Source: Pedobacter sp. WC2423 (GTDB lineage Bacteria; Bacteroidota; Bacteroidia; Sphingobacteriales; Sphingobacteriaceae). From it: a stretch of DNA of 64,000 bases. Where the stretch lies: positions 1,178,001 through 1,242,000 of the forward strand of contig NZ_CP162005.1 in the NCBI RefSeq assembly GCF_040822065.1, written 5' to 3'. Below, one piece after another: positions 43,386 through 53,233 of the stretch. The position numbers were made by a program, and so were the translations under genes. Positions within the stretch are counted from its first letter, which is position 1, and every line of letters begins with the position of its first letter. The notes below the pieces were generated by a model. It did not search any database. It had not been told where the DNA came from and saw nothing but the letters and a program-made list of their open reading frames with translations.

Positions 43386-44858
43386 ATGCTCCCATTTAAA
43401 ACTCTGATCATAATTGATGAAAGCAGCACTATAGCTGTATATAGACAAATAGCTGACTGTCTAATTGTTCTGATAACAGATGGAATAATACAACCCGGAA
43501 CTTTTTTGCCCAGCACCAGGGAGATGGCCATATTACTTGATAAACATCGCAATACAATTGTTGCTGCCTATGAAGAGCTGAGTACGCAGGATTGGATTGA
43601 AACTTTACCCAGAGTAGGCATCAGAGCAGCTCTCGATCTGCCTTTAATTAAACCAAGGTCTTTTCAGGAAGGTGGAAAAAATCAAACTTATTCCAGCCCA
43701 GCAAAATTCAGTTTCAAGCATGATATTCCTGGTCCTGTCCAGCATATTTCCCCATTAAAACGCAACTCAATAATTGTCAATGATGGCTTTCCTGATGCTG
43801 ATCTTGCTCCGTTTGACAGCATGCTCCGGGAGTATAGAAAATTGATGCAGGGTTCCAAACTCAAAACATTAATGTATCTCAAAGATTTTGGAGGTACACA
43901 AGCATTGAAAAATTCCACAGTCGATTTCCTGAATGATTCCCGTGGTTTAAACATATCAACAGACAATCTTTTGATAACCAGAGGCGCACAGATGGCCATT
44001 TATCTTGCAGCGGCTATGGTGATTAAGCCCGGTGATCATGTGCTTGTTAGTGATCCGAGCTATTACATTGCTGATGAGGTTTTTAAACAGCTGGGAGCCA
44101 ACCTTATCCGTATACCTGTGGATGAACATGGAATGGATATTGAAGAAGTGGAGAAAGCTTTAAAAAGCACAACCATCAGTTTACTTTATATTATTCCTCA
44201 TCATCACCATCCAACAACGGTAACCATGAGTCAGTTGCGCAGAACCAGGTTACTTGAATTGATAAAAGCTTATCAATTACCTGTTATAGAGGATGACTAC
44301 GATTATGATTTCCATTATAGCAATAGTCCGGTTCTACCGCTGGCAAGCGCAGATCATGATAGTCATGTACTTTATATAGGTTCTTTTACGAAACTTTTAG
44401 CTCCCTCTTGCAGAATTGGTTACTTAATTGGTGCCACCAATTTTATTATTCAGGCTACAAATTTCAAAAGATTGATTGACCTGAGAGGGGATACCATGAT
44501 GGAAGAAGCATTATCTGTCATTATAAATAGTGGAGAATTAGCCAGGCATATCAAAAAATCTAAAAAAGTATACCATGAGCGTTGTGACCAGACCGCACTG
44601 TTGATAGCTGACCAGCTTTCTCATGCAGTAGATTTTACCAAACCACAGGGAGGCCTGGCATTGTGGCTGAAATTTAAAGCGGAATATCCACTAGCTGACG
44701 TGATTGCAAAAGCGCGTTTCTCTGGTTTATTATTTACTGGTAGTGCCTATTATGAAGGAGCAGATCAAAAACATAATGGAATTCGTTTCGGTTTTGCTTC
44801 TTTAAAAGAAAGTGAAATGAATCGTGCTGTAGAAATACTGCGCAAAATCACCATTTAA
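43386..44858 (+). CDS. MocR/PdxR-type regulator (GntR HTH fused to aminotransferase)
   Basis: 490 residues. The N-terminal GntR winged helix (~10-80; VYRQIADCLIVLI, LPSTREMAILLDKHRNTIVAAYEEL) is followed by a class I aminotransferase-like domain (~115-490) with the PLP site region YIGSFTKLLAPSCRIGYL (Lys in SFTK) and IEDDYDYDFHY. Members usually act as PLP-sensing regulators of vitamin B6, GABA or taurine genes rather than enzymes. No pdx genes are adjacent, but the divergent GNAT gene shares its promoter region and could be a target. Confidence 0.92.
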   Translation: MLPFKTLIIIDESSTIAVYRQIADCLIVLITDGIIQPGTFLPSTREMAILLDKHRNTIVAAYEELSTQDWIETLPRVGIRAALDLPLIKPRSFQEGGKNQTYSSPAKFSFKHDIPGPVQHISPLKRNSIIVNDGFPDADLAPFDSMLREYRKLMQGSKLKTLMYLKDFGGTQALKNSTVDFLNDSRGLNISTDNLLITRGAQMAIYLAAAMVIKPGDHVLVSDPSYYIADEVFKQLGANLIRIPVDEHGMDIEEVEKALKSTTISLLYIIPHHHHPTTVTMSQLRRTRLLELIKAYQLPVIEDDYDYDFHYSNSPVLPLASADHDSHVLYIGSFTKLLAPSCRIGYLIGATNFIIQATNFKRLIDLRGDTMMEEALSVIINSGELARHIKKSKKVYHERCDQTALLIADQLSHAVDFTKPQGGLALWLKFKAEYPLADVIAKARFSGLLFTGSAYYEGADQKHNGIRFGFASLKESEMNRAVEILRKITI

Positions 44859-44880
44859 TCCAGGAATAAAAAGCAATAAA

Positions 44881-44912
44881 AAACCGGCTACATTTAATGA
44901 TGTAGCCGGTTT
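44881..44912. terminator. Bidirectional terminator
   Basis: 12-bp stem AAACCGGCTACA / TGTAGCCGGTTT (44881-44892 with 44901-44912) between the convergent MocR and mlaD genes, with A/T tracts on the A-rich side. Confidence 0.85.
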
Positions 44913-44931
44913 GAGTAGCTGATAAGCTATA

Positions 44932-45933
44932 TTATTTAGGATCTTGTGTTGATTTTTCTTTAGCAGCTGCATCAGCTTTAGCTTTCTTTTTAAAGAATCC
45001 TCTTAGCAGGAAGTTATGTTGTAAAGCTTCCATGTTTTCATCCAGCTTTTTAGTACTTGATTCCAGATTGGAAACTGTATTTTTTAATTTAGCAGCAGTT
45101 TGTTCATCATTCAGTAAAACGCCTACAGCATTTTTATCCGAATTAAGTTTATTGCTCGTTACTTTCAGGTTATTCGTCATTTCAGAAGCTGATGCTGCTG
45201 TATTTTGTAAACTTTTAACCGCTGTTTTCAAGCTGGCAAACACTGTTGTATCAGTCAGCAATTCGTTAGTCAGCGTACCTTTTGTATTTAGTTTAGAAGT
45301 ATATTGAGCAACTGCTGATGTTACTCTTGCCGTACTTGCTGAAGCATTTTCCAGATTAATAGTCATTTGACGTAAACGGCCTGCCATAACAGTGTCGGCC
45401 AGTAAAGTTCCCAATGTTCCTTTTCCCTGCAGCATATCAGTGGTTACCTTTTTAAAATCTTCAGTAATCACCAGGATATTCTTGTTATTTGCTTGTAAAG
45501 TCTTCATGATATCTTCTGGCCCCAAAGCAGTTGCGACATTAATCCGGTCTCCGTCTTCTACTTGTGGAGCATCCCCCTGACCAGGCAGGATTTCAATCAT
45601 TTTATTTCCAATAAAGCCTTCAGAACCTTGTTTAGCCACAGAGTTCTTATGTATATATTTTTGTGCAGCTTCTTCGATATGCATCGTAACTTCTACTTGT
45701 GCATTCCCGTAAAAGTTGATTTTGCTTACCGTTCCGATTTTCACTCCTGAAAAGAAGATATTATTACCAGCTTGTATACCATTTACGTTATTGAAAACCG
45801 CTTTTAAGGTAATACTACTTACAAATCGTTTTTGCTTGCCACCTAAGGTAAGTACTGCGGCGATGAAAATAGCAAGTCCGATAAAGATGAAAATTCCTAC
45901 AACTATTGATCTTTTGTTTTCTGTAGCGCTCAT
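44932..45933 (-). CDS. mlaD: MlaD-family (MCE) phospholipid-transport substrate-binding protein
   Basis: 333 residues. An N-terminal membrane anchor (VVGIFIFIGLAIFIAAVLTL) is followed by an MCE domain (~35-125; TLKAVFNNVNGIQAGNNIFFSGVKIG, GFIGNKMIEILPG) and a long helical region typical of Bacteroidota MCE proteins. The protein forms the periplasmic ring that receives lipid from the MlaEF pump. It begins immediately after the mlaF stop, as the third gene of an mlaE-mlaF-mlaD operon that ends at the terminator 44881-44912. Confidence 0.93.
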   Translation of the reverse strand: MSATENKRSIVVGIFIFIGLAIFIAAVLTLGGKQKRFVSSITLKAVFNNVNGIQAGNNIFFSGVKIGTVSKINFYGNAQVEVTMHIEEAAQKYIHKNSVAKQGSEGFIGNKMIEILPGQGDAPQVEDGDRINVATALGPEDIMKTLQANNKNILVITEDFKKVTTDMLQGKGTLGTLLADTVMAGRLRQMTINLENASASTARVTSAVAQYTSKLNTKGTLTNELLTDTTVFASLKTAVKSLQNTAASASEMTNNLKVTSNKLNSDKNAVGVLLNDEQTAAKLKNTVSNLESSTKKLDENMEALQHNFLLRGFFKKKAKADAAAKEKSTQDPK

Positions 45934-46707
45934 TTATTGTGTAAAATTATAATTGTAAAAAGATTGAACACGTTCGTCTTTACTCGCAAAGACTTCATCA
46001 AATGTTCCCTGTATCGCAAACTGACCATCTAATAGCATAGCAATTCTGTCGCCAGTTTCTTTAGCACAGGTTAAATCGTGTGTAATAATAATAGATGTGG
46101 TTTTATATTTTTCCTGAACTTCGTTGATCAGGTTATTAATTTCAATACAGGTAATAGGGTCAAGGCCGGCAGTTGGCTCATCATAGAGCATAATTTCTGG
46201 TCTTAGAATCAATGTCCTTGCAATACCAATTCTTTTACGCTGTCCGCCAGAAAGTTCTGAAGGCATTTGCTCTATCGTCTGTGATAAACCAACTGCATCC
46301 AATACATCTTCCACTTCACGATTGATTTCTTTACGTCTCAGATTTCTTGAATTTCTTACTAAAGGGAATTCAAGATTCTGACGCACAGTCATACTATCAT
46401 ATAAAGCACTATTCTGAAATGAGAACCCTACTTTTAATCTTAGTGCCATCAAATCCCTTGTACTTAAGTGCTCTACGCTTTGTCCAAGCACGTCTACATC
46501 TCCAGCATCAGGAAGGAGTAAACCTGATATAACTTTGATTAATACTGATTTTCCAGTACCCGAGCGGCCCAGTACAACCAGGTTTTCCCCTTGATAAACC
46601 TCCAGGTCAACGCCTCTCAGTACCTCAAGATCACCAAAGGCTTTCTTTAAGCCTTTGATAGAAATAACTGCATTATTTCTGTCTATTGCTTTCTGTTCTT
46701 TTACCAT
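45934..46707 (-). CDS. mlaF: MlaF-type ABC transporter ATPase
   Basis: 257 residues from ATG 46707, which follows the mlaE stop by one base (TAATATG); an ATG five codons upstream (46722) overlaps mlaE and is less likely. Walker A GRSGTGKSVL, signature LSGGQRKRIG, Walker B IMLYDEPTAGLD, and the switch His in IITHD. It drives retrograde or anterograde phospholipid movement with MlaE and MlaD at the inner membrane. Confidence 0.95.
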   Translation of the reverse strand: MVKEQKAIDRNNAVISIKGLKKAFGDLEVLRGVDLEVYQGENLVVLGRSGTGKSVLIKVISGLLLPDAGDVDVLGQSVEHLSTRDLMALRLKVGFSFQNSALYDSMTVRQNLEFPLVRNSRNLRRKEINREVEDVLDAVGLSQTIEQMPSELSGGQRKRIGIARTLILRPEIMLYDEPTAGLDPITCIEINNLINEVQEKYKTTSIIITHDLTCAKETGDRIAMLLDGQFAIQGTFDEVFASKDERVQSFYNYNFTQ

Positions 46708-46708
46708 A

Positions 46709-47515
46709 TTAACGGAAAGCATTTACAATTTGAACAATAATAATCTCTTCGACAAAAATCAGGAACATGGCGGCAACTACTGCCGAATTCGCTGCTTTTC
46801 CAACACCTTCAGTACCTTTGGAAGAATTGTATCCATGATAGCATCCAACTACACCGATTGTAAAACCAAAAACTGTTGATTTAAAAGTAGTTGAAAATAT
46901 ATCTAAAAAGCTGATGGTGTCAAATACTTGTGAGAAAAACATGGAAAAACTGGTTTGCTCATTGCTGTGGACACTTAGAAAAGCACCCATTAAAGCCACA
47001 CAAGCGGTATACATTACCAGTATAGGAATCATAAAGGTAGTGGCCAGTATCCTGCTAACTACCAGATATTTAAAAGGATTGGTTGCTGATACTTCCATGG
47101 CATCAATCTGTTCAGTAACTTTCATTGACCCAAGTTCAGCACCCATATTAGAACCTACTTTACCAGCAGCGATTAAAGCGGTAACCAATGGAGCTAATGC
47201 ACGGATAATCGCAATAGAAATCAGTGAAGGTAACCACGAAGTTGCGCCGAAATTGGCCAGTGAAGGCCTGGATTGATTGGTAAATACAACCCCGGTAATA
47301 AAACCAGTAAGTGAGATCAGGGGCAGGGATTTATAACCCACTTCATAACATTGATGTATGATTTCTTTAAACTCGTAGGGCGGTACAAAAACTTCTTTAA
47401 AAAAGCGAAGTACAAACTGATAAGCGTGATATATACCGAAGAACATGCTGTCAAGTTTTTTAGAAATGACGTATTTGCGAGGCGTGATGTTCGGATTTTC
47501 TGTGTTAGGATCCAT
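46709..47515 (-). CDS. mlaE: MlaE-type ABC transporter permease
   Basis: 268 residues, MlaE/YrbE permease with five to six helices. Conserved stretches are PLISLTGFITGVVFTNQ, ALAPLVTALIAAGKVGSNMGAELGSM and EQIDAMEVSATNPF. The last contains the family's EQxDAxxV coupling segment. First gene of the mla operon. Confidence 0.95.
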   Translation of the reverse strand: MDPNTENPNITPRKYVISKKLDSMFFGIYHAYQFVLRFFKEVFVPPYEFKEIIHQCYEVGYKSLPLISLTGFITGVVFTNQSRPSLANFGATSWLPSLISIAIIRALAPLVTALIAAGKVGSNMGAELGSMKVTEQIDAMEVSATNPFKYLVVSRILATTFMIPILVMYTACVALMGAFLSVHSNEQTSFSMFFSQVFDTISFLDIFSTTFKSTVFGFTIGVVGCYHGYNSSKGTEGVGKAANSAVVAAMFLIFVEEIIIVQIVNAFR

Positions 47516-47533
47516 TCTTTAGGTTTGTGCAGC

Positions 47534-47541
47534 CAAATATA
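47534..47541 (-). promoter_or_regulatory. Promoter -7 box of the mla operon (TATATTTG)
   Basis: Exact TAnnTTTG match on the minus strand, 18 bases before the mlaE ATG. No convincing -33 element. An AATGTAAT/ATTACATT inverted repeat lies farther upstream near 47637-47680. Confidence 0.45.
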
Positions 47542-47720
47542 ATTTAAATCAGGATTTTGTTTTTCTATTTATAGGTAAGTAATAAAAGCGCAAAATTGTT
47601 TTGATTTTATATTGACTATAGCTGCATTTTGGTCAAATGTAATACATCGGTAATTATCCACAAGTTGGATTACATTAAAATGACAAAACAATGATGTGTT
47701 TGCTTAGCCATCAGCAGCTT

Positions 47721-47757
47721 AAAAACAGGCCTTTTTAATAGTAAAAGCCTGTTTTTT
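47721..47757 (-). terminator. Terminator of the lysine-degradation operon
   Basis: AAAAACAGGC pairs with GCCTGTTTTT (47721-47730 with 47747-47756), extended by a further T/A pairing in the loop, 69 bases downstream of the last gene. Confidence 0.8.
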
Positions 47758-47825
47758 CTGGAAAGATTATAGCTTGTGTAACATTATTATAAATTGACCA
47801 TCAATGAATACGCAACCAAAAATAA

Positions 47826-50756
47826 TTAAACCAGCGCATCATATAACACTTCTATTGGATGTAATGCCTTATTACTGGTACCATCCTTGATCTGATGCCG
47901 GCAGCTTGTTCCGGTTGCGGCAATGATCACGCTTTCTGATTGTTTTCTGACTTCGGGAAACAAAACTAATTCTCCGATCTGCATAGATAATTCGTAATGC
48001 TTCTTTTCATAACCAAATGAACCAGCCATACCGCAACAACCAGAAGGAATAACTTCTACTTTATAGTTTTCCGGGAAGGCCAGTATTTGTTTTGATGCAC
48101 CCACCGCTGCCCATGCTTTTTGCTGGCAATGTCCATGTAATTGAATCAATTTGTTTTCTTTGCTGAAACTGGACCGGGCAATATTTCCATTCTCAATCTC
48201 TCTGGCAATAAACTCATCTATTAACAAGCTGTTTTTAGCCAGCTGTTCAGCCATTTTTAACTGTGGTAAATCTACCAGATCAACATATTCATCCCTGAAA
48301 GTCAATATCGCTGAAGGTTCAATACCAATTAAAGGAGTATCTTCAGTGATAATTTTACTGAGCTGGAATACATTATGCTGTGCAATCTTTTTGGCCTTGC
48401 GGAGCAGGCCTTTGGAAATCCAGGTTCTTCCACTCTCCAGATGCTCAGGGATAATCACCTGATAACCTAATTTCTCTAATAAAAGAATTGCTTTAATCCC
48501 AATTTCAGTATCTAAATAATTGGTGAATTCATCACAGAAAAAATAAACAGTTTTTTGTTTTAAAGCGCCTGGTTCAACAGGTTTTTGATGTTGAATAAAC
48601 CATTTTTTTAAAGTTGTTTTATACAATAGCGGGAGGGAACGTTCCTGAGCAAAGCCACAAATTTTCCTGATGAAAGCACTCGTGGTTTTATTGCCGATAC
48701 TCCAATTGTATAATGCCGGAGATAAAGAGGCCAGCTTGTTGAGCTGATTAAATGCACCTATAATCCAGGTTTTCAATGGGACCCCATTAGCATCATAATA
48801 ACCCTGTAAAAATTCAGCTTTAAGTTTAGCCATATCCACATTGGAAGGACATTCTGACTTACAACCTTTACAGCTCAGACACAAATCCATCACATCTTTA
48901 AGCTCCTGATGATCGAAGCGATTGATTTTAGTGGAATGTGTGAGCATTTCACGCAGCATATTAGCTCTGGCCCTGGTGGTGTCTTTCTCGTTCCTTGTCG
49001 CCATAAAAGATGGGCACATCGTACCGCCAGCTAAATGTGACTTACGGCAATCACCTGATCCGTTACATTGTTCAGCATGCTGTAAAATATTCTGATCCTG
49101 ATAACGAAATACAGTCTTTATTTCAGGTGTTTGCTGACCAGGTTCATACCTGAGCATGGTATCCATAGCAGGCGTATCAGTGATCTTGCCGGGATTAAAG
49201 ATGTTTTTTGGATCCCAGGTTGATTTAATCTCCTTCAGCATTTTATAGTTACGCGGGCCAATCATTTGCTCAATAAATTCACCACGCAATCTGCCGTCTC
49301 CATGTTCACCACTTAGTGAACCATTGTATTGTTTGACGAGTTTCGCTATTTCTTCTGCAATTACCCTGAATAAGCGGTTACCTTCCACTGTTTTCAGATT
49401 CAATATAGGCCGCAGATGGATTTCTCCTGAACCCGCATGTGCATAATGGACAGAAAACAGGCCGTGTTTTTTGAGAATTTCATTAAAATCACGGATATAA
49501 GCAGGTAAATCTTTTACATCCACAGCAGTATCTTCAATCACAGCTACAGCTTTTTCGTCTCCGGGAAGATTACTTAATAAACCTAAACCAGCTTTTCTTA
49601 AAGACCAGATTCTGGACATATCCGGGCCAAAAACCAACGGAAAATGATAACCTAATCCATTTGCTCTCATTTCTGCCTCAACTCTGGCAGCCTTTGCTGT
49701 AATTTCCTGTTTGTTTTTACCTGAATATTCTACCACAAGAATAGCAGCAGGATCACCTGAAACAAAGAAACGATTTTTTGACTGCTCTATATTTTCTTTG
49801 GTACATTCAAGAATCAGATGATCTATCAGTTCACTTACCCTTGGCTCATATTTTAAAGCGATCAGATTAGCCATTAGTGCATCGTCAATACTATTGAAAT
49901 GTATGCACAGTAATGCTGTTTCTTCCTTTAAAACAGGTTCCAGGTTAAGTTTGATCTCTGTCATGAATGCCAGTGTACCTTCAGAACCTGCAATAAGCTT
50001 ACAGAAATTGAAGTCTTCAGTTTCTGCTGTAAAAGGAGAGGTGTCCAGCAAAATGTCAATCGCATAGCCGGTATTCCGTCTTTCGATACTTTTAGCCGGA
50101 AACTGCTCACGGATACTCAGCTGATTTTCATAATTGCTGAGCAAGGACCTGATATTTCTGTACAGCTCATTTTCTAAAGAACCGCCTTCACACTTTTTAA
50201 TGAATTCTTCAAATTCAAGCGCTTTAAAATCTACTGCAGAACCGTCAGAAAGCAAGGCTTTAATTTCCAGTGTATGTTCACGGGTACTTCCATAAATCAG
50301 GCTATTTGAACCGCAGGAGTTATTACCAACCATTCCGCCAATCATCGCCCTGTTAGCGGTTGATGTTTCAGGGCCAAAATATAGCCCAAATGGTTTAAGA
50401 TACAGGTTAAGCTCATCACGAACAACGCCAGGCTGAACCTTTACCCATCTTTCCTCTACATTGAGTTCCAGTATCCTGTTAAAATATTTAGAAACATCAA
50501 CAACAATACCCTTACCTACAACTTGTCCTGCAAGTGAGGTACCGGCAGTACGGGGAATCAGAGACACTCCATGTTCCGCAGCAAACAGAATAAGTTTTTC
50601 CAGGTCCGGAACAGACCTGGGTATAGCAACAGCAAGGGGCATCTCCCGGTAAGCTGAGGCATCTGTAGCATATAAAATACGGGTCTGATTGTCAGTAAAG
50701 AAATCCCCGTCCAGTGAGCCGGACAGGGATTTCATTTGGTCATTGCTGATAGTCAT
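47826..50756 (-). CDS. ydiJ: FAD/Fe-S D-2-hydroxyglutarate dehydrogenase (YdiJ-like)
   Basis: 976 residues in one chain. FAD-binding type 4 domain (~25-230; RTAGTSLAGQVVG, GMVGNNSCGSNSL), FAD-oxidase C-terminal domain (HYAHAGSGEIHLRP, SGEHGDGRLRG), then a ferredoxin-like pair of 4Fe-4S motifs (CNGSGDCRKSHLAGGTMCP; CLSCKGCKSECP) and two CCG-type segments (HGHCQQKA; PSGCCGMAGSFGYE). This layout matches YdiJ, which oxidises D-2-hydroxyglutarate to 2-oxoglutarate, rather than the separate GlcD/GlcF proteins. Position after the DUF1338 enzyme, whose product is D-2-hydroxyglutarate, supports this. A D-lactate dehydrogenase role is the alternative. It starts 6 bases after the aldehyde dehydrogenase. 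Confidence 0.88.
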   Translation of the reverse strand: MTISNDQMKSLSGSLDGDFFTDNQTRILYATDASAYREMPLAVAIPRSVPDLEKLILFAAEHGVSLIPRTAGTSLAGQVVGKGIVVDVSKYFNRILELNVEERWVKVQPGVVRDELNLYLKPFGLYFGPETSTANRAMIGGMVGNNSCGSNSLIYGSTREHTLEIKALLSDGSAVDFKALEFEEFIKKCEGGSLENELYRNIRSLLSNYENQLSIREQFPAKSIERRNTGYAIDILLDTSPFTAETEDFNFCKLIAGSEGTLAFMTEIKLNLEPVLKEETALLCIHFNSIDDALMANLIALKYEPRVSELIDHLILECTKENIEQSKNRFFVSGDPAAILVVEYSGKNKQEITAKAARVEAEMRANGLGYHFPLVFGPDMSRIWSLRKAGLGLLSNLPGDEKAVAVIEDTAVDVKDLPAYIRDFNEILKKHGLFSVHYAHAGSGEIHLRPILNLKTVEGNRLFRVIAEEIAKLVKQYNGSLSGEHGDGRLRGEFIEQMIGPRNYKMLKEIKSTWDPKNIFNPGKITDTPAMDTMLRYEPGQQTPEIKTVFRYQDQNILQHAEQCNGSGDCRKSHLAGGTMCPSFMATRNEKDTTRARANMLREMLTHSTKINRFDHQELKDVMDLCLSCKGCKSECPSNVDMAKLKAEFLQGYYDANGVPLKTWIIGAFNQLNKLASLSPALYNWSIGNKTTSAFIRKICGFAQERSLPLLYKTTLKKWFIQHQKPVEPGALKQKTVYFFCDEFTNYLDTEIGIKAILLLEKLGYQVIIPEHLESGRTWISKGLLRKAKKIAQHNVFQLSKIITEDTPLIGIEPSAILTFRDEYVDLVDLPQLKMAEQLAKNSLLIDEFIAREIENGNIARSSFSKENKLIQLHGHCQQKAWAAVGASKQILAFPENYKVEVIPSGCCGMAGSFGYEKKHYELSMQIGELVLFPEVRKQSESVIIAATGTSCRHQIKDGTSNKALHPIEVLYDALV

Positions 50757-50762
50757 ATCAAC

Positions 50763-52292
50763 CTAAAGATCGAATTTAATACCCTGTGCAAGTGGTAATT
50801 TATTCGCGTAATTGATGGTATTGGTTTGTCTGCGCATATATCCTTTCCAGGCATCAGATCCACTTTCTCTACCACCACCTGTTTCTTTTTCACCACCAAA
50901 AGCGCCGCCAATTTCAGCACCAGAAGTACCGATATTCACATTTGCGATACCACAGTCAGATCCATTCGTAGATAAGAATAGTTCAGCTTCTCTCAGGTTT
51001 AAGGTCATGATCGCAGATGAAAGCCCTTGCGGAACACCATTTTGAAGAGCAATTGCTTCTTCCAGAGTTTTATAACTCATGATATATAGAATAGGTGCAA
51101 AAGTTTCTTCCTGTACAATCTGGTAATGATTTTTTACTTCTGCAATACAAGGTTTAACATAACAGCCTGAACTGTAAGGACCACCTGTAAGAACGCCACC
51201 CTCAACAATAAAGTTTGCGCCCTGAGCCTTGCCTTTTTCAATAGCCTCTGAATAAACGGCTACAGCAGCTTCGTCAATCAGCGGCCCAACATGGTTATTC
51301 TGATCTAACGGATCTCCAATACGCAGCTGTCCATACGCTTTGACAAGTTTATTCTTAAACTCTTCATAAATTTCCTCATGAATAATTAAACGCCTGGTCG
51401 AGGTACATCTTTGTCCCGCAGTTCCTACTGCACCAAATGCCGCCCCGATAATAGCGATATCCAGATCTGCATCTTTGGAAACGATAATGGCATTGTTACC
51501 GCCAAGTTCAAGAATCGTTCTTCCGAAACGGCCTGCTACTGCTGATGAGACCAAACGACCAACTCTTGTTGACCCGGTAAAGGAAACCAATGGAATCCTT
51601 GGATCATTGTTGATCAGATCTCCGACAGGATTTCCTGTAATTAATGAGCTGATTCCTTCTGGCATATCATTCGCTTTTAAAACTGAAGCAATAATATGCT
51701 GACAGGCAACTGCGCAAAGTGGTGTTTTAGAAGAAGGCTTCCAAATACAAACATTTCCGCAAACCAGTGCTAATGCAGTATTCCAGCTCCAGACAGCCAC
51801 AGGGAAGTTGAATGCAGAAATTACACCAACAATACCCAGTGGATGCCATTGCTCATACATTCTGTGATCTGGTCTTTCAGAATGCATGGTCAAACCGTAC
51901 AATTGTCTGGATAGTCCAACAGCGAAATCACAGATATCTATCATTTCCTGAACTTCACCAAGCCCTTCCTGTAAGCTTTTTCCCATTTCATAAGAAACAA
52001 GGACTCCCAGATTTTCTTTATTTAAGCGAAGTGCTTCCCCCAGTTGTCTCACTATTTCGCCTCTTTTTGGGGCAGGTACATTACGCCAGAATAAAAATGC
52101 TTCTGCACTTGTACTGATTACTTTTTCATAATCTTCCGGACTGGTTGTACTTACTTTTGCTATTTCTTTGCCATCTACGGGCGATGAAGAAGTGATAACT
52201 TTTGCGCCCGGTTCCATCCATTGATGTCCGGTTGAAGTACCACTGTTATTATCCGTAATGCCTAATTGCTTTAATACTTCTTTGATATCCAT
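50763..52292 (-). CDS. amaB: Alpha-aminoadipate semialdehyde dehydrogenase (antiquitin/ALDH7 type)
   Basis: 509 residues, aldehyde dehydrogenase with catalytic Cys in [12 protein letters not shown] and Glu in LELGGNNA. Features special to the ALDH7/antiquitin group: [44 protein letters not shown] near the C terminus. The enzyme oxidises alpha-aminoadipate semialdehyde (in equilibrium with piperideine-6-carboxylate) to 2-aminoadipate in lysine breakdown. It lies between the DUF1338 and YdiJ-like genes of the same operon. Confidence 0.93.
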   Translation of the reverse strand: MDIKEVLKQLGITDNNSGTSTGHQWMEPGAKVITSSSPVDGKEIAKVSTTSPEDYEKVISTSAEAFLFWRNVPAPKRGEIVRQLGEALRLNKENLGVLVSYEMGKSLQEGLGEVQEMIDICDFAVGLSRQLYGLTMHSERPDHRMYEQWHPLGIVGVISAFNFPVAVWSWNTALALVCGNVCIWKPSSKTPLCAVACQHIIASVLKANDMPEGISSLITGNPVGDLINNDPRIPLVSFTGSTRVGRLVSSAVAGRFGRTILELGGNNAIIVSKDADLDIAIIGAAFGAVGTAGQRCTSTRRLIIHEEIYEEFKNKLVKAYGQLRIGDPLDQNNHVGPLIDEAAVAVYSEAIEKGKAQGANFIVEGGVLTGGPYSSGCYVKPCIAEVKNHYQIVQEETFAPILYIMSYKTLEEAIALQNGVPQGLSSAIMTLNLREAELFLSTNGSDCGIANVNIGTSGAEIGGAFGGEKETGGGRESGSDAWKGYMRRQTNTINYANKLPLAQGIKFDL

Positions 52293-52322
52293 ATTTTTAA
52301 ATAATATATCTTATTAATAATT

Positions 52323-53228
52323 TCAGGACTTTACTTGTCCAGTGTAAGTGCTTTCGAAAATCTTGTCAGCATTGCTGGTTTCAAAACCTTCTCTCCGGTG
52401 TATGGGCTGAATCTCTTCAGGTTTAAGGTGACTATAGGCGGGTAAAACTGAACGTTCTGCAAACTCTACATAACTACCGGCGATCTTTGTTTTTTCGCCA
52501 TCAGCAAACTCAACTTCATGTAAACCGGCCACGGTACTGCTCTGACTTAATAAACCATCAGCGCTTGTTTTAATTTTTCCGCCAGCGTCATTTAATTTGA
52601 TTCCCAGGCTTTCTACAAATTTATTAAAATCAGGGAGAAACCGGTAATCTTCAGGCAGTGCGTGCACACTGATTGTATAATGATTCAGGTAATACCGGTT
52701 GTAAATTACCCAGGCAGCATATTCACTTTCTTCCAGTAATGCGGTATAATCTTTTAAATCTGGTAGTTTCCATAAAGGATGATGCAGAAATGCGGCAATA
52801 GCATCACCATCATTCAGGTCCAGTGCATCGACCGGATCTGATTTGATATCACCGGTATATTTTTTGATAATTTCCTGCGTGTTGTGACTCAGCTGACCTA
52901 CTATAAGTTCACTTAAAAAGATCCGCGGATATTCCGGAGCAGGAGGGGCATACCAATAGGCATCCAGCTTTTTTTCTTCAAAATAATAATGATCTCTCTT
53001 TTGATAGCCGTGAAACAAAAAGATCTTTTCAAAAGATTGGATACCCAGGTTCGGAACTCCAAGCGTTCTGAAAGCGATATGATCATTTACAATTTCATCC
53101 TGAGAATTCACCACACCGTTTTTTAATAAAGCAGCTGTAATTTGATTAACTTCTGGCACAGCTTCGCGGTACCGGTCAAAAAGTTCAGTCAGGAAAATAT
53201 CCAGGGGACTGTGATGATTAAAATTCAT
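52323..53228 (-). CDS. hglS: DUF1338 family 2-oxoadipate dioxygenase/decarboxylase (HglS-like)
   Basis: 301 residues, DUF1338/YdcJ fold. Likely metal ligands: His in NDHIAFRTLG (~residue 70), His in YLNHYTISVHAL (~residue 185-193) and Glu in SYVEFAERSVLP (~residue 260). HglS of Pseudomonas putida turns 2-oxoadipate into D-2-hydroxyglutarate with O2 and Fe(II); the adjacent YdiJ-like gene would take that product on to 2-oxoglutarate. It starts 5 bases after the saccharopine dehydrogenase stop. The assignment to lysine degradation rests on family and context together. Confidence 0.9.
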   Translation of the reverse strand: MNFNHHSPLDIFLTELFDRYREAVPEVNQITAALLKNGVVNSQDEIVNDHIAFRTLGVPNLGIQSFEKIFLFHGYQKRDHYYFEEKKLDAYWYAPPAPEYPRIFLSELIVGQLSHNTQEIIKKYTGDIKSDPVDALDLNDGDAIAAFLHHPLWKLPDLKDYTALLEESEYAAWVIYNRYYLNHYTISVHALPEDYRFLPDFNKFVESLGIKLNDAGGKIKTSADGLLSQSSTVAGLHEVEFADGEKTKIAGSYVEFAERSVLPAYSHLKPEEIQPIHRREGFETSNADKIFESTYTGQVKS

Positions 53229-53233
53229 ATTCT

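Noticed and set aside
43386..44858. 2-aminoadipate aminotransferase for the lysine operon
   Set aside because: The N-terminal GntR helix-turn-helix marks it as a MocR-type regulator, and it is not in the operon.
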